Positions 27,880 to 64,000 of a stretch of DNA of 64,000 nucleotides are shown here, one piece after another. The notes beneath the pieces were generated by a model that worked only from the letters and a program-made list of their open reading frames with translations, did no database searches and was not told where the DNA came from. The stretch's first letter is position 1. Each line of letters opens with the position of its first letter. A program made the position numbers and the translations under genes. The DNA is taken from contig CAVNZM010000014.1 of NCBI GenBank assembly GCA_963693365.1, positions 868,001-932,000 on the forward strand. The letters are read 5' to 3'. The stretch comes from Amoebidium appalachense. Its lineage: Eukaryota; Ichthyosporea.

Positions 27880-28553
27880 GGGGGAGGGAAGGTAAAATTC
27901 AAAGACCCCCGGAAAGATAGTGTTGGCCTTATGCGTAAATAGGTGGTTTATTACACGGGGGGGGGGGGGGGGGAGGGGAGGGGGGGGGGTTGTGTCGGGA
28001 GAGAAGGGGAGGGGGGAGAGGCTCAGGGGGGGAAGGGGGGAGGGGAGGGAAAACTGCATAACACCTTTTATCCATGTCTCTGTGTTACTGTAAATATGGT
28101 TTGTGGCATAGAGCTAACAGAGACTACTCTTTGCACCGGGCTTGGATCAAGATCTGTGTTACATGCGCAATCAAATACGCTAGAATAAATGAAATTAAGT
28201 TATGATCTGATCGTCTGCGTCACATTTTTATGATAGTGCATCAGAGTTAAACACGGTGATGATTTATTTACCACAGCAAAATAACTAAGTACCATGATTG
28301 ACGCTTCCCAGGAATTACGCGCATATCTAAGTTCTAACCACGATAGTTGTGATTTCTTATCTACAGAGTATGATTTTTTTCATGAACAAAATAATCACCT
28401 CAAATAAATGCGTACATTTGATTTTTTTCAATGATCTACTTTTACATACCAATTCGGAAAATTCAAAGAACAAACCAGCCCAAAAAAAAAAAAGAAAACA
28501 AAGAAAGAAAGAAACATCGAATCCACACCACATTGCATAAACTTTTTGAATTT
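26133..28553. other. Region between MoaC and the FAM20-like gene
   Basis: It should contain the missing MoaC first exon and the end of the FAM20-like transcript. It holds G tracts (26438-26466, 26779-26835, 27718-27737, 27847-27878, 27957-27990), GT (27523-27625) and C30 (27644-27673). A minus-strand ATG at 27283 opens a 55-codon basic segment ending at a GT, but its phase does not fit the MoaC exon. Nothing else is recognised. Confidence 0.5.
27222..27233 (-). promoter_or_regulatory. Perfect E2F-type motif upstream of MoaC
   Basis: TTTCGCGCCAAA is the exact reverse complement of the motif at 6132-6143. It lies about 1.1 kb upstream of the first MoaC exon found. Function is inferred from the match alone. 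Confidence 0.35.
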
Positions 28554-45073
<16,520 letters not shown>

Positions 45074-45642
45074 GACACTTTTACGTCTACGCACACTACA
45101 TCACGATCACAAAGACTTGCACATACATACACGCACGCAAACAACCCCTCCCTCTCTTCCTGCAGCTGACGTCAAGCCAGTCTTCGGAGAAACGTACGAA
45201 GTATCTTGAACAAAGGCCTTCTGGCATCTTGAATGGGGATCAGTCTACCCTAAAACAGTATACGCCATATTGATGCATAAAAGAAGGGTAAAAGCGTTAT
45301 CATTGGGTTTGAATAATTTAGACTAGATAGCAGCCCTTATCAGGTGCGATCAGTTAGAATAAAACAGATTGTCACGACTTTGTTTCGCTGCTATGCAGTT
45401 TGTCTATATTGAAGCCGGTGTTAGCCACTTTTAGTTTACGTTTTCCATTGGTTCTCTTGAGGAAAGCTTCTTTCAGTACACAAAGCCCAAAGGCGGTTCG
45501 AAGCGACAAGTCAGTGTTCCGCCGTTTTCCTCAAGACAGGACGATAGCGTGTTTTTCGCTCTTTACCCCAACCTTTTTTTTTTTTAACCCAACACCACAC
45601 ACAGGTTATATATACACAGTACTTATTCGTATTACATTTCGA
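45074..45642. promoter_or_regulatory. Divergent promoter between MOCS1A and SIN3, with a full CRE
   Basis: The two start codons point away from each other across 569 bases. TGACGTCA at 45167-45174 is a palindromic CRE. The SIN3-side leader contains a T10 run (45579-45588) followed by CACACAG, which could be an untranslated-region intron acceptor. A bidirectional promoter is inferred from spacing. Confidence 0.5.

Positions 45643-64000
<18,358 letters not shown>

Noticed and set aside
45400-45642. In-frame upstream extension of SIN3
   Set aside because: The frame is open but has no ATG, and the leader contains a T10 run and a possible acceptor; 45643 is the first ATG and gives a typical SIN3 N-terminus.

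Overview
This is nuclear DNA from a eukaryote with intron-rich genes. Every recognisable gene but one is split into short exons (21 to about 650 bases) with GT-AG, and apparently a few GC-AG, introns. The introns are loaded with (CA)n, (GT)n, poly-C and poly-G. The gene set (a RECQL-type helicase, MOCS1A, SIN3 with PAH and histone-deacetylase-interaction regions, and a FAM20-like Golgi protein) fits a unicellular relative of animals or another protist. I cannot name the species, and the lineage guess has low confidence.

Layout. 1-1400: the left edge holds two splice-bounded exons of an unidentified minus-strand gene. 1423-2750: the 3' remnant of a LINE retrotransposon, frameshifted, with a short palindrome at its 5' junction. 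4543-5337: an intronless nicotinamidase gene with a signal peptide (+). 6377-22808: a 23-exon RecQ helicase of the RECQL/RecQ1 type that also carries an HRDC-like C-terminus (+, 766 aa as I join it). 24165-26132: four exons of a MoaC (MOCS1B) gene (-), first exon not found. 28554-35197: a 6-exon gene (-, 597 aa) for a membrane-anchored FAM20-like protein whose kinase catalytic residues all appear to be replaced. 36923-45073: a 9-exon MOCS1A (MoaA) gene (-, 375 aa) with a likely mitochondrial presequence and the C-terminal Gly-Gly. 45643 to the right edge: the SIN3 corepressor (+), 17 exons covering PAH1, PAH2, PAH3 and the start of the HDAC-interaction region; the gene runs out of the window. 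MOCS1A and SIN3 start head to head across about 570 bases with a full CRE.

Function. MOCS1A and MoaC together make cyclic pyranopterin monophosphate, the first step of molybdenum-cofactor synthesis. Here they lie on the same strand with the FAM20-like gene between them. RECQL acts in DNA repair and replication, SIN3 in chromatin repression, and nicotinamidase in NAD salvage; they form no obvious pathway.

Repeats are the most unusual part. A family of structured SINE-like elements (at least 13 copies, about 200-450 bp) always ends in poly-C, sometimes followed by poly-A, and its central stem shows compensatory base changes between diverged copies. Two introns contain tandem copies of their own 5' splice site. 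Microsatellites directly form many splice sites ((CA)n against acceptors, (GT)n against donors). Poly-C/(CA)n lies mostly on the sense strand of each gene, so the dominant repeat strand flips where gene orientation flips.
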